Assembly (NCBI GenBank): GCA_034096865.1
Contig: JAWQFJ010001145.1
Location: 113,501 to 177,500, forward strand
DNA: 64,000 nt
Direction of reading: 5' to 3'
Source of the DNA: Theodoxus fluviatilis
Taxonomy: Eukaryota; Mollusca; Gastropoda; Cycloneritida; Neritidae
Made by a program: the position numbers and the translations under genes. The number at the start of each line of letters is the position of its first letter. Position 1 is the first letter of the stretch. Positions 45,030 through 55,539 of this stretch are shown here, one piece after another. The notes beneath the pieces are model-generated. The model saw only the letters and a list, made by a program, of their open reading frames with translations. It made no database searches and was not told the origin of the DNA.

Positions 45030-45154
45030 TTCTATGCTAAAGTATCCCCTGTCTACATAGTCTCCCAGGAAGAGGTAGCGTGTTGACGCAGGCGGGCCTC
45101 CCACTTCGAAGAGTTTCATGAGGTCATAGAACTGACCATGGATATCACCACAGA
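45030..45154 (-). CDS. PPP3C: Calcineurin A, coding exon 3 (metal-binding motifs)
   Basis: 125-nt exon with acceptor TACTTCAG and donor GTAAGT. It encodes [20 protein letters not shown] and [17 protein letters not shown]. The GDIHG and GDYVDRG motifs provide the Asp, His and Asp ligands of the Fe/Zn dinuclear centre of PPP-family phosphatases. The LFEVGG sequence favours calcineurin over PP1 and PP2A. The exon ends in phase 0. A Tc1-like palindromic element starts about 130 bp upstream of the acceptor, in intron 2. Confidence 0.95.
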
Positions 45155-45284
45155 CTGAAGTAGAAAACATAACAGAACAAGTTGGCTTTTCTCCCCCAAA
45201 AATTAAGTTATCAGACAAAAAAAAAATTTTTAAGCCTCAGTTTAATTTTGTTTACATGACAAGTGTACATTTGCATAAAAAAAG

Positions 45285-47122
45285 TCTCTTGAGAGGATTA
45301 ATTACTACACTAGTCACAATAAGTTAAGGGTCACTCTTGAAATTTTATGAAATTACAATTTGTTGCAATGCTAACTGAAAACAAGAAGGGCAAAGCCCAT
45401 ACGACTCACATGCTTGACCTTGACCTTGACATTCAGTGACCTTCAAGGTCAAGGTCAAACAACTAAACCTAGCAATGACATCATACACTAAGAAATGATT
45501 TACACATTTTTTCCTACCAAAAATACACGTGACCTTGACCCAAGGTCAAGGTCATCCAAGGTCATGCAACACAAAGCTCTTAATTCAAGACATAGGAAGC
45601 ACAATGGTGCTTATTGGCACTTTCTACCATGAGATATGGTCAATTTTAGTGGTTCACTACCACATTTTGGTCACATTTCATAAGGGTCAGTGACCTTGAC
45701 CTTGATGATATGTGACCAAATGTGTCTCATGATGAAAGTATAACATGTGCCCAACATAATTATTAAGTTTGAAACAGTTATCTGCCATAGTTCAGGGTCA
45801 AGGTCACTTCAAAATATGTATACAATCCAACTTTGAAGAGCTCCTGTGACCTTGACCTTGAAGCAAGGTCAACCAAACTGGTATCAATAGATAGGGCTTG
45901 CTTTGACCTAAATACCACTTGTAGCTAAGGTCGCCATTCTCAATAACGTGGGAGAAAATTGGGAAAATGTGAAAAATGACTGTTTTTGAGACCACATTTA
46001 TGGCTCCTGTGATCTTGACCTTGAAGCAAGGTCAAGTCACTATGTATGTTTTTTGAGGCCTTGTCATCATACACCATCATGCCACATTTGGTGATAGACT
46101 TAATAGTCTCCGAGAAAAATCCAACGTTTAAGTTTTTTACGCCCGGACGACACGGCTGAGTACATAGACTCACTTTTGCTTCGCATGTGAGTCAAAAAGG
46201 AGTTACCAGACAAAAGCTTGACAGTGGTTGCGTATGATATTATTCTGCAGTGTGAAGGAGCCTTTAGCGCGTTACCCTTTGTTGAAAAAGTGTTCATGTG
46301 CAGTACAACGAAGCCATTTTGGGGGAAAACAATGCAAATCGCTGACCCGTTACATTTGTAACACTTGGCTGTTGAAAGAAAAAAACAAAATGCACGTGCC
46401 CGACTAATGTCCCATGAACAGTTTTCAACGGTAGTTGGATAAAATGGGAAACGAAAATGTTACCAAATTACTGCAGAAAGACATGGTCGCAAGAAGAAAG
46501 CTGACGACTGTTGATCGAGGCCGAGCCCTGGGTTGGGCCCAGGATGGTGTTTATCAAAGTGAAGTTGCCAGACGGTTGAGAGTGAGGCGCTGAATGACGG
46601 AAAGACTCACTCATTCAGAGTGAGGTGCTGAATGACGGAAAGACTGGTCAACTTCTCTTTGAGAAACACCATCTGGGCCCAACCCAGGGCTCGGCCACGA
46701 TCAACAGTCGTCAGCTTTCTTCTTGCGACCATGTCTTTCTCTGCAGTGATTTGTCGTTTCCCTTTTTAGCCAACTACCGTTGAAAACTGTTCATGGGACA
46801 TTGGTCGGGCACGTGCATTTTGTTTTTTTAAATTTTAACAGCCATGTGTTACAAATGTAACGGGTCAGCGATTTGCAATCTTTTCCCCACAAACCGTCAA
46901 ACGGCTTCGTTGTACCGCACATGAACACTTTTTCAACAAAGGGTAACGCGCTAAAGGCTCCTTCACACTGCAGAATAATATCATACGCAACCACTGTCAA
47001 GCTTTTGTCTGGTAACTCCTTTTTTTTCAGTCAGCATTGCAACAAATTGTAATTTCATAAAATTTCAAGAGTGACCCTTAACTTATTGTGTCTAGTGTAG
47101 TAATTAATCCTCTCAAGAGACA
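45285..47122. mobile_element. Tc1-like long palindromic element, split by copy 7
   Basis: Left arm (45285-45380 and 46197-about 46575) and right arm (about 46645-47122) are near-perfect reverse complements over ~470 bp once copy 7 is removed. The inner arms encode RGRALGWAQDGVYQSEVARR, a Tc1-type helix-turn-helix peptide. The ~70-bp loop has a direct duplication of GAGTGAGGYGCTGAATGACG. Total without copy 7 is ~1.0 kb. It is non-autonomous. Confidence 0.82.
45381..46196. mobile_element. TCAAGGTCA-rich repeat, copy 7
   Basis: Inserted in an A-run of the left palindrome arm: left flank GCTAACTGAAA, right flank AAGGAGTTACC, while the right arm gives the unoccupied sequence GCTGACTGAAAAAAAAGGAG. 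No duplication beyond A residues can be defined. Confidence 0.88.
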
Positions 47123-47551
47123 GAATTATATCATAGCTTTGAATCTTTCGGAGGACTATCCCATTCAAATTTCAACACCAGGAACACCAGCAGTGTCAAA
47201 CTATTCATGAGCATAACTCTCCTGTAAATTCTTTGCAACATATGGCAGCCTGTCAAACATTGTTTCTCAGTTATTGGTGGGTTGCCAGACAGTTCTCCAC
47301 ATTCATGAACAAGCACTGTAAATTTAAAACTGAGTCAACCACTTGGCTTGAGCAATCCACACCAAGCAATCTTTATTCCGACTTTAATCCTACCAGGTGT
47401 GAAATTATCTGAATCTCTCATATTCTCATATAGTCTTATCTAACTTGGCCTGAAATCATCACTAGCAAGCCATATCCATCTACCCTCTCTCCTGTTCAAC
47501 ACATTACTGACTGCTAGTGCATTATGCACAGAAGAGAGATTTGATCAGTAC
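47123..47551. other. Intron 2 sequence next to exon 2, nothing recognised
   Basis: No supported feature. Confidence 0.5.
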
Positions 47552-47752
47552 CTGTCACTGGTGCATCGATGTCGATCATTGTTTTCTCTTGCCGTAGCAA
47601 GGCAGCACCTTCGTTGATTAACCTCAGAGCTACATCCTCAGTGACTCTTCCTTCCAAGATGAAATGCTGTTTTAGCACATCCGGCCTTGGTTTTCCTTTG
47701 GCATCGAAGACTTCACTCATGGTAAGCCGATGACTTGGTGGAAAGGGCACAC
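47552..47752 (-). CDS. PPP3C: Calcineurin A, coding exon 2
   Basis: 201-nt exon bounded by acceptor TTCTTCCTAG and donor GTACTG. It encodes [15 protein letters not shown] followed by an acidic and helical stretch with [15 protein letters not shown], the known N-terminal beta-strand and linker of calcineurin A before the catalytic core. It enters and leaves in phase 1, matching exons 1 and 3. Intron 1 is about 3.6 kb and holds a piggyBac-type MITE and a large GGA tract. No frameshift or stop is present. Confidence 0.92.
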
Positions 47753-48137
47753 CTAGGAAGAACAGGTCCAGAGATGAAAGATCACATGAAACAATAATTT
47801 ATGAGAGAAAAAAAATGTGCTGCAGGACTCTACTCCACATACAAGTCAAATTGAGAAAACAATTATGTACGGAGACATAGGGTGAAATCAACTATGCTCC
47901 AAGGCTTCTACACACATAATTTTTGCCCTTGAATAGCCTCAATTTCTCAACTGTACTTTCCTCCATTTGCCCTCCTTGCTTTTTGTCTCCAAAGCAGCAC
48001 CCCCGTTTCAATTGCTTGCCTCTGAAATAATTTCCTATCCTTCACAACAACAGCAAGACACTCATTCCATCTGTTACATTCATTTGTGGCCCCCAAAAAT
48101 ACATAACTGCACTTTATTTCTTCCAAGGATCATTTAA

Positions 48138-49264
48138 CCTTTTGAGCGCCGCCGGCGCATTGACGCGCCACAGCGTACATTCCCCAGACGCCCGCTGGCG
48201 CATCAGTGCGCCGAGCGATAGTGACGTGCTCTGTTTACTTGCCTAACGCAGCCATCGAGTCATGCTGTTCTAAAAATATCACAGTCATGTGCAGGGATCA
48301 CGTGGCAACGAGATCCGCCATTTTGGCGATGGAGAGAATGCGCCGCAAATTTTCAGCGAAATTTTTCACGAAGTTGCGTCTTTGTTGTTTGTGAATGGGA
48401 CTTTTTTCTTTGCCAGTTTGGCGACTGACGAAGAAGTTGAAGCGCTTGTGGAGTTATTTTTCGATTCTGACTCTCAGAATATGAATTCGAAGGCTTTACT
48501 GACATTGATGTGATGGAAGATGGAGGGATAGAGAGGCAAGCATGTGCTTCGACCGATCTGTTGTGGTGTTTAGACTGAAAGGAGTGGAAGCTTGATTCAG
48601 ATGAAAATGGCTCAGCTGACTTCCCTAGTGTAAGTAACTGTATGATTTTTTGTTTTGTTTTACCCTAAAACATTTTCAGATGTATTTCCAAGTAATCAAA
48701 AGCTGTTGTATTCTTGAATAGAGCAGTGTAGGAAAACAGTGCTTCGGCCGATGTTGTCAGTAGATCGAGACTGAGAGGAGTGGAAGCTTGATTCAGATGA
48801 AAATGACTCGGCTGACTTCCCTAGCGTAAGTAATTGTAGGATTTTTTGTTTTGTTTTAGTTTTACCCTAAAACATTTTCAGATGTATCTCCATTACTTGG
48901 ACTCGTTGGAGACTATGCACTTTTGCATTTTCATCAAAAGCTGTTGTATTCTTGAATAGATAGAGCAGTGTTGAGTGTAGGAAAACACAGTGAATTTGTT
49001 TGTTTTTTGTTATTGTCTGTGTTCCATGATTTTTTAGCAGCTGAAAAAAACATTCTATGGCATTTTCATTAATAGCACCATGTAGGCCATCCATTTTTCT
49101 ACTCACCCTCCAAAAATCTACTTCAAAGCTTGAATAGGTAATAAATGATGATTTTTTAAGAAACATGGTGTCGAACTTGACCACACATAATAAAATTTGT
49201 GGCTCTGGGGTAAACGTAAAGCAATGACGAAAATTGGCGGCGCTCTAATAATAAAGTCTAAAGG
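48138..49264 (+). mobile_element. piggyBac-like non-autonomous element, sister of 14236-16035
   Basis: TTAA at 48134-48137 and 49265-49268. The ends CCTTTTGAGCGCCGCC and GGCGGCGCTC plus TCTAAAGG match the 14236-16035 element, in opposite orientation. The plus strand encodes TDEEVEALVELFFDSDSQNM and then stops at TLM. A segment with CTTGATTCAGATGAAAATG is duplicated (about 48590 and 48790). Confidence 0.83.
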
Positions 49265-49447
49265 TTAATACTGCTCAAGTTGCCTCAACAAGGAAGACTT
49301 TACAGGCAGTTGGGCATTGCTGAAAGACATTAAACTGGGAGCTTTCATGCTGTCTCCTATCCTAGTGAAAACATTCAAGCTGCAACGCCATAAATAAAGA
49401 TATGGTTTCCTATGTTCATGATGTCACTCTTGCCATACATATCCTAA

Positions 49448-49689
49448 GAGGAGGAGGAGGAGGAGGAGGAGGAGGAGGAGGAGGAGGAGGAGGAGGAGGA
49501 GGAGGGAGGAGGAGGAGGAGGAGGGGGAGGAGGAGGAGGAGGAGGAGGAGGAGGAGGAGGAGGAGGAGGAGGAGGAGGAGGAGGAGGAGGAGGAAAGAGG
49601 GGGAGGAGGGGGGAGGAGGAGGAGGAGGGGGGGGGGGGGAGGGAGGAGGAGGAGGAGGAGGGGGGGGGAGGAGGAGGAGGAGGGGGGGA

Positions 49690-49723
<34 letters not shown>

Positions 49724-49801
49724 GAGGAGGAGGAGGAGGAGGAGGGAGGGAGGGAGGGAGGAGGGAGGGAGGGAGGAGGGAGAAGGGAGGAGGAGGAGGA
49801 C
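49448..49801. repeat. (GGA)n purine tract, ~350 bp
   Basis: Almost pure GGA/GGGA on the plus strand, so polypurine in one strand and polypyrimidine in the template of calcineurin. It can form triplex or G-quadruplex structures in principle. The poly-Gly/Arg and poly-Pro/Leu frames are not genes. Confidence 0.95.
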
Positions 49802-51360
49802 AGGTGCAGTCTACTATATCATTAATCATTATGCCCATTTTAACTATCTTTCACATCTTAGTGGCTCAAGTGTTGTGGCATACATAAATTCACTGAGTGA
49901 CTGTCCAGGCAATGATACCTGCCTGACCCTTGATGACCATCCCTACAAGTGAGATGAAGCTTGGTAAAGGATTTCCCCCCAGGCCATCAGCAAAACTGGC
50001 CACACAAGACAAATAGTATGGTATGACTAATGAAAAAAGAAGGCAACTAAGCTGTTGAAGGATACCATAAGGCAGACTATCTATTAAGTTTGTACTAATA
50101 CAGATATTTGCTCAGAAGTAAAATTTGATTCTTCAATTTGTTCAAAAACTGCCACGTGCCAGCAATGCTGTCATGAAAGCTCGTTTGTCCAAATTGTCAT
50201 AAAAGGCTATGCGATATCACGTGTTTACTTAACCCCTGAATATCTATAAGTACCATTTCTCCAATATTATAGGCAGAATGACATAATGCATTCCTGTGTT
50301 ACATTGGTCACATTTGGTGATGCTTGGTACGGACAGAAAGCAAACAAAACATCATAATAAGAGTTAACACACAATATCTGCCTCAATTGATGTGTATCCA
50401 TGCAGACTGAAACTGTATGCAAGATGATAAAGCATGCATGTCGGAAAAATCGGAGAGATTTTACCCGAGCCAGATGGCTAGGTTACGTTTTGTAAGGTGT
50501 ACAGACAGGTACACCGCTTCGTCAGCATCAACTGACAAAGCCATACGCCCATAGAACACCGATTACAGTCGCACCACTTCAACCAATGAACCATAGCAAT
50601 AAGCGATTTTCTAGGCTGCAATCTCACGTCGAACAGCAGGCAGAGGCCTCGCAAATTTAGCAAAGACAGAGAAATCACAGAATACACGATCCGGTAACGA
50701 TTTAAAACGCGCCTGATAATCAGCTAGAATTTTTCGCCCATAGATAATGAATGCACCGTCTTGAAGGACGGTTGTGGTCTAACAAGCGATAGCTTAGCAA
50801 ATTACACACAAACAAGACACAAGTCATGTTATCAGGCGGGGCTATTCCGTTACCGTCGTCAACTGTAAACAGTCGAAAGATAAACATGACAGGCATTCTC
50901 AACAGTTATTTCCCCCGCAACCACCGGCGACAAAATTTTTAATGATGAAGATGTTATAGGAAGTTCCAGCTGCAAGGGCGGTCAAAATGCGCCGAGGTCC
51001 GACAAATATTCCCACATACATCAATCGAACGGGTGCTTTGTATCCCCAAAACCATTATTTCTAACGAAAAACAGTAATCGGTCGGTTCCTGTAGCAGAAT
51101 ACATCACAAGAATCATTAGAATCTAACGGTGAAAGAAGCAGTCGACCCAGCACCCTAGGCACCCTCTGGAACAAAATAGACCCACTGCGCCGATGAAATT
51201 TTGCTTCTGAAACATGGCAATACACCACAACATGAGCCTAGAACCAACACGAAAATTTGACAGCAGTCTCTACGTTTATGCTTATAATAATAATGGCTGA
51301 CATTTCTGTCATGGCGGTAGTATGACACCAATACAGCACCTTGTAATTTTGACTACTTAC
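49802..51360. other. Intron 1 sequence, nothing recognised
   Basis: No coding or repeat feature identified between the purine tract and the donor of exon 1. Confidence 0.5.
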
Positions 51361-51409
51361 TTTTCACAACCCTTTCCGTCGTCGACAGCTTACCATCGGT
51401 AGAAGCCAT
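51361..51409 (-). CDS. PPP3C: Calcineurin A catalytic subunit, coding exon 1
   Basis: First coding exon of a protein phosphatase 2B (calcineurin A) gene, the Ca2+/calmodulin-dependent serine/threonine phosphatase that acts on NFAT and other substrates in the cytosol. The ATG at 51409 starts MASTDGKLSTTERVVK, and the exon ends in phase 1 at a consensus GTAAGT donor (51360-51355). The TERVVK motif directly precedes [10 protein letters not shown] in calcineurin A proteins, and that is exactly what exon 2 supplies. This ATG is the only one seen that joins in frame. The 5' untranslated region and promoter must lie above 51410; no TATA box is evident. Alternative upstream first exons cannot be excluded. 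Confidence 0.85.
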
Positions 51410-52200
51410 TTTCAGGCTCACCAACGATAAAAGAAAAGGGCCCGTGCCGCCGATGGCACGGTGATTGCGTGATATTTACACGATAACCCTTCTACTCTCT
51501 CAGATACGCATTCAAGATGGCGTTCACAACATTCGATTTGCATACTGAGGTGCCCGACTGCGCATTGTTTTGCGCAACCTTGCCATCGCGGGGAACGGCA
51601 TAGTCTGTACTAACCGATAATGGTGACATTCAGTGAGAGAATTTCTACACAAAATAAACTATATAGAAAGCTTCAACCAACAGATGTAAAGACAGAATAG
51701 TGCAGCCTAATTATGAGAGATACTTGATTGTCTACAGGACGTGTTCCAAGAAGATACAACATTTCTATCTTCCTCCTCTTTTGCGCATTTTTTTCTGCCT
51801 TCACTTACGCCAGAAACATATTGGTTAATCCAATCTGGAGCAGAAAGCAAGATAACACTAATTACAAACACAAAAAAGAAATAATATTCTGAACTAAGGA
51901 AACATAAAAGGAGATAAAATCTTTTGTTGATGCTATGGAACACCTGAGTGAAGAGGTAAATCCTGCGGATAGGGCATTGTTAACATCTTTCCGCTAAACG
52001 TAGGCCTACTTTGAAATTCCGTGAATTAGCACATGGGAAGTAAAAAAAGCACTGAAAAACTAGAGGGCAAAACTTCATGGTTATCATAAAGAGTGTATAA
52101 GAACACGAATAGAAAGAATATGGACGGCAGAATTTTGTGAGTAGGTGCGAGCGGAGCAGTTTCCTCCCTCATTAAAACGGTTAGGATTATCAAAGGAGGA

Positions 52201-52202
<2 letters not shown>

Positions 52203-52281
<79 letters not shown>

Positions 52282-53480
52282 GTTCGTCCGTCAAGTCGAC
52301 GAGGACCACTCTAGTCATCCAGGGGGTTGCTGGGACTGGCTCTCTCTGTGTGTGCGCAGATGGCTGACGAGGCCGATCCTGGCACCGAAGGTTCGGGAAC
52401 AGAAGGAACATGGGACGAGTGGGACGTCTCCAGGAGGGTTGACAGCACGGGCCTTTCGGGCTTGCCTCTTCTTTTCTGTGGCGGTGATCCTGTTTGCCTC
52501 GCATGTCTTGGCACCTTTGTGGATGGAAGAGCGCCAGGTGGATCGGTCCATTGCAGCTCGTTCCCACGTGTCTGGGTTGATGGCGAAAGCTTTCAGTGAG
52601 GCTTTCAGGGTGTCTTTGAAGCGCTTCTTTTGCCCACCGTGGGACCGCTGGCCATGCTGGAGCTCGCCATAGAAGAGTCTCTTTGGCAGTCTCTCGTCTG
52701 GCATTCGGACTACATGCCCTGCCCAGCGAAGCTGGGACTGCATCAGGAGGGTGAAGATGCTGGGGAGACCAACTTTGGTCAGTACCACTGTGTCTGGAAT
52801 TTTGTCTTGCCACTTTACGCCGAGGATCTTCCTGAGGCTTGTTGTGTAAAAGTGGTTCAGTTTTCTAGCATGGCGTTGATAGACAGTCCATGTTTCACAT
52901 GCATATAGTAGTGTGGGGAGCACCACTGCCCTGTACGTATACTTTCAGCTTGGTCTGAATGGTAATGCCTCTTCTGTTCCAGACATTTGGGTATAACCTG
53001 CCAAAAGTGGAGCTGGCTCTGGCAATTCTGATGTTCACTTCTTCATCGATGGTAACATTCTGAGACAGTTTCCTGCCTAGGTAAGTGAAACGGTTCACTG
53101 TGTTTAGTCTCTGGCCGTTGACAGTGATGTTGGGCTCAACGTAGGGCTTTCCAGGCGCGGGCTGATGGAGGACTTCAGTCTTCTTTGTACTGATCGTCAG
53201 ACCAAAGTTTGTGCAGGCGCTGGAGAACAGGTTAACGTTTCGTTGCATGTCGGCTTCTGAGACAGCATTGAGGGCACAGTCATCAGCAAACAGCAGATCT
53301 CTGATGATGTCTGTCATAACCTTGTTTTTTGCCTGGATCCTCCTCAGGTTGAACCGTTTGCCGTCTGTGCGGTACCTCAGGTTGACACCAACGTCCTCGT
53401 CTCTGAAGGCCTCTGACATCATGGCGGAAACCATGAGGATAAACAGTGTTGGTGCCAGGACGCAGCCCTGCTTGACCCTG
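52203..53480 (-). mobile_element. 5'-truncated LINE with (CA)n tail
   Basis: Flanked by a perfect 12-bp duplication CAAAGGAGGAAT (52191-52202 and 53481-53492). On the minus strand it starts inside the reverse transcriptase and ends after the stop with a ~78-bp (CA)n tail (52203-52280). Target-site duplication, 5' truncation and a simple-repeat tail are the marks of target-primed reverse transcription. Confidence 0.9.
52315..53434 (-). pseudogene. LINE reverse transcriptase C-terminal half with zinc finger
   Basis: Minus-strand frame from 53434: IIRDLLFADDCALNAVSEAD (the FADD catalytic box), STKKTEVLHQPAPGKPY, FTYLGRKLSQNVTIDEEVN. One frameshift near 52915 leads to VLPTLLYACETWTVYQRHAR, LRWAGHVVRMPDERLPKRLF and a terminal C2H2 finger CSFCSRTFGARIGLVSHLRT. 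The 5' endonuclease and fingers are missing by truncation. The FADD, YLG and GHVVRM blocks place it in the LINE reverse transcriptases. I do not assign a clade. Confidence 0.88.
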
Positions 53481-54278
53481 CAAAGGAGGAATACGTATTA
53501 AAAAGAAACCAAACAGGCAAACAAAAAGTCCGCACCTGAATATCCGAAATAAAGAAAATTACACAGACAGGCCAGTTATTAGCCTACAAGTTCATGTGTC
53601 AACTTTACTCATTAACGTTTGGAAATGCTTGTTATGATGACAAATTTACACCCCATCCCACAACCCGCTTTTGAGCCTCAGTTGTACAAACGCGCATGTG
53701 CTCTCAGATACATGTAGACATGTACATGCATTTCTTTCGTGAGAATGCTCATGAGTACTTAGTACAGTCGAGACCGGATGTAAGAAAGTCGTCGGGACCC
53801 ACTTTTTGTCTTTCATACATCCGGTCTTTACTAAATCCGGTTAACCGGATGTATGAAAATTTTAAGGATCGACTTTCATACATCCGGCCACGCAACTTTT
53901 ACTTGATAAAAGTAGTTTTTCTTATCATTTTTGTTTTTATTTGTTTTTTTAATGTTTAAATGTTTTGATACATATCCTAGTTACAAGAAAAGGTTTGTGA
54001 ATAACAAGTGGCAAGTACACGTACTTACATACACACAATCAGGACAACCGGGAGAAAGAGCAACTGTTTGTGTAAGGAACTGTTCTGATTTGCATGTACC
54101 GTGCACTCTCCGCCCCCCTCTCTCTGTGTATATGTGTGCGCGCTTACGTGCGTCCGTCTGTTTGTGTGTGGCACAACTGTATTGTGTGTGTTCCCTCCAC
54201 AACCCTTTTACGCTTTTGAAGATGTTTTTGGTCGTGAAAGCTTTGTAAGGACCGTTGGCGTAGCAAATAAAATTTTCT

Positions 54279-54418
<140 letters not shown>

Positions 54419-54985
54419 CCAAAACGCACATATTTATAGCACACACACACGCACTGGATACAAAAAAGCGAGTTAAACTTAAAACCAGTTTAACGGATAA
54501 AAACAACAACAACCTAAAAAACAACAACTGAGTCACACCCACGACCAATGCCTCTGATTTTTATTGTACAAAAAATGCCTTCCTGAGCTATTATGGCTCT
54601 TCAGTCATGACAAATTTATAACAGGTTAAAATGACTGAATAGACAAACGAAACAGATTATTAATGGAGTGAAACATAAAATCAGTTTAATGGATAAAATC
54701 AACAACAACAAGATCATAAAAAACAACATAACATAATACAACAACATAAAATACAACAACACAAAAAAGAACATAAAAAGATAACAATGATTCACATCCA
54801 TGACCAATGTCTCTGGTTATAAATGTAACAAAAATGCCTTCTGGGCTGTTATGGGTTTTTGTGACGAATTTATAACATGTTAAAAAAATGACTGATGGGA
54901 CAAAAAAAACAACAGACTAACTCATTTACAGCTATAGAATCTGGATAAAAATCAGTTGGTGGGGAAGTTTTCAGGGCATCCTCAT

Positions 54986-55462
54986 TTAGACTACCTTTGT
55001 GGACACCACCCGCTCAAAATGGCCACAGACATTACGGAGGTAAATGTTCTCCTCGGACCTGTCTACCCAATTTATCGGGAAAAGGGGTGGGTGTTGCAGC
55101 CATCTCCGCGAGCAGTCGGAAGTGGCTGTGTACACCACAATGGTGGTTTGAAGGAGGGTGGCAGCCGTGAATATCTCTACATCCGACCCCCATGATCGGG
55201 GTCGGAGGGTGTTGTGAGCGAGATAATCACCTACATCTCCATCCACGTATGCAGAGAAAGCCGGGTGATTCCTGCACATGATGTTGATTATTTTTTCTCG
55301 GACAACCATGTGCTCGGCCTGGCTACCACATAAGTCAAGGCTTATGGCACGGTACAGGCAGTTCCCATCCCCTACAATGTGGTTTAACTCCGAAGGGACC
55401 CCAAGATCTTGGGTTGGACACTGTTCGGGCAAAAACAAAGGGCACACTGGCGAATCCTCCAT
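54986..55462 (-). CDS. OTU-like cysteine protease inside the Tigger element
   Basis: 158-residue minus-strand ORF. VGDGNCLYRAISLDLCGS (residues 30-47) carries the catalytic Cys35 with Asp32 and Gly33. RSWGSDVEIFTAATLLQTTI (89-108) is the OTU helix block with WG and E. ENIYLRNVCGHFERV (138-152) gives the catalytic His148 followed by an aromatic residue. These are the conserved OTU deubiquitinase-fold motifs in the correct order and spacing. The frame has no stop. The start is the first Met of the open frame; a longer N-terminus or a fusion to the upstream transposase is possible but low-complexity sequence intervenes. OTU domains are known from Helentron and some retroelement polyproteins, but not as a usual part of Tigger. 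Confidence 0.8.
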   Translation of the reverse strand: MEDSPVCPLFLPEQCPTQDLGVPSELNHIVGDGNCLYRAISLDLCGSQAEHMVVREKIINIMCRNHPAFSAYVDGDVGDYLAHNTLRPRSWGSDVEIFTAATLLQTTIVVYTATSDCSRRWLQHPPLFPINWVDRSEENIYLRNVCGHFERVVSTKVV

Positions 55463-55539
55463 TCCACATTAGTGGGGTGAAATGCTAGCGGCTGCCCCTC
55501 GTGTGCACCACAACATTTTACTTTTCCTTCTTCCCCGTC

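Noticed and set aside
46198..47022. Palindrome as a pure assembly artefact
   Set aside because: The arms differ at many positions and one is interrupted by copy 7, so they are not a simple reflected duplicate; long reads would still be worth checking.
49402..49887. Long Gly/Arg and Pro/Leu open frames
   Set aside because: They are translations of the (GGA)n tract and have no non-repeat content.
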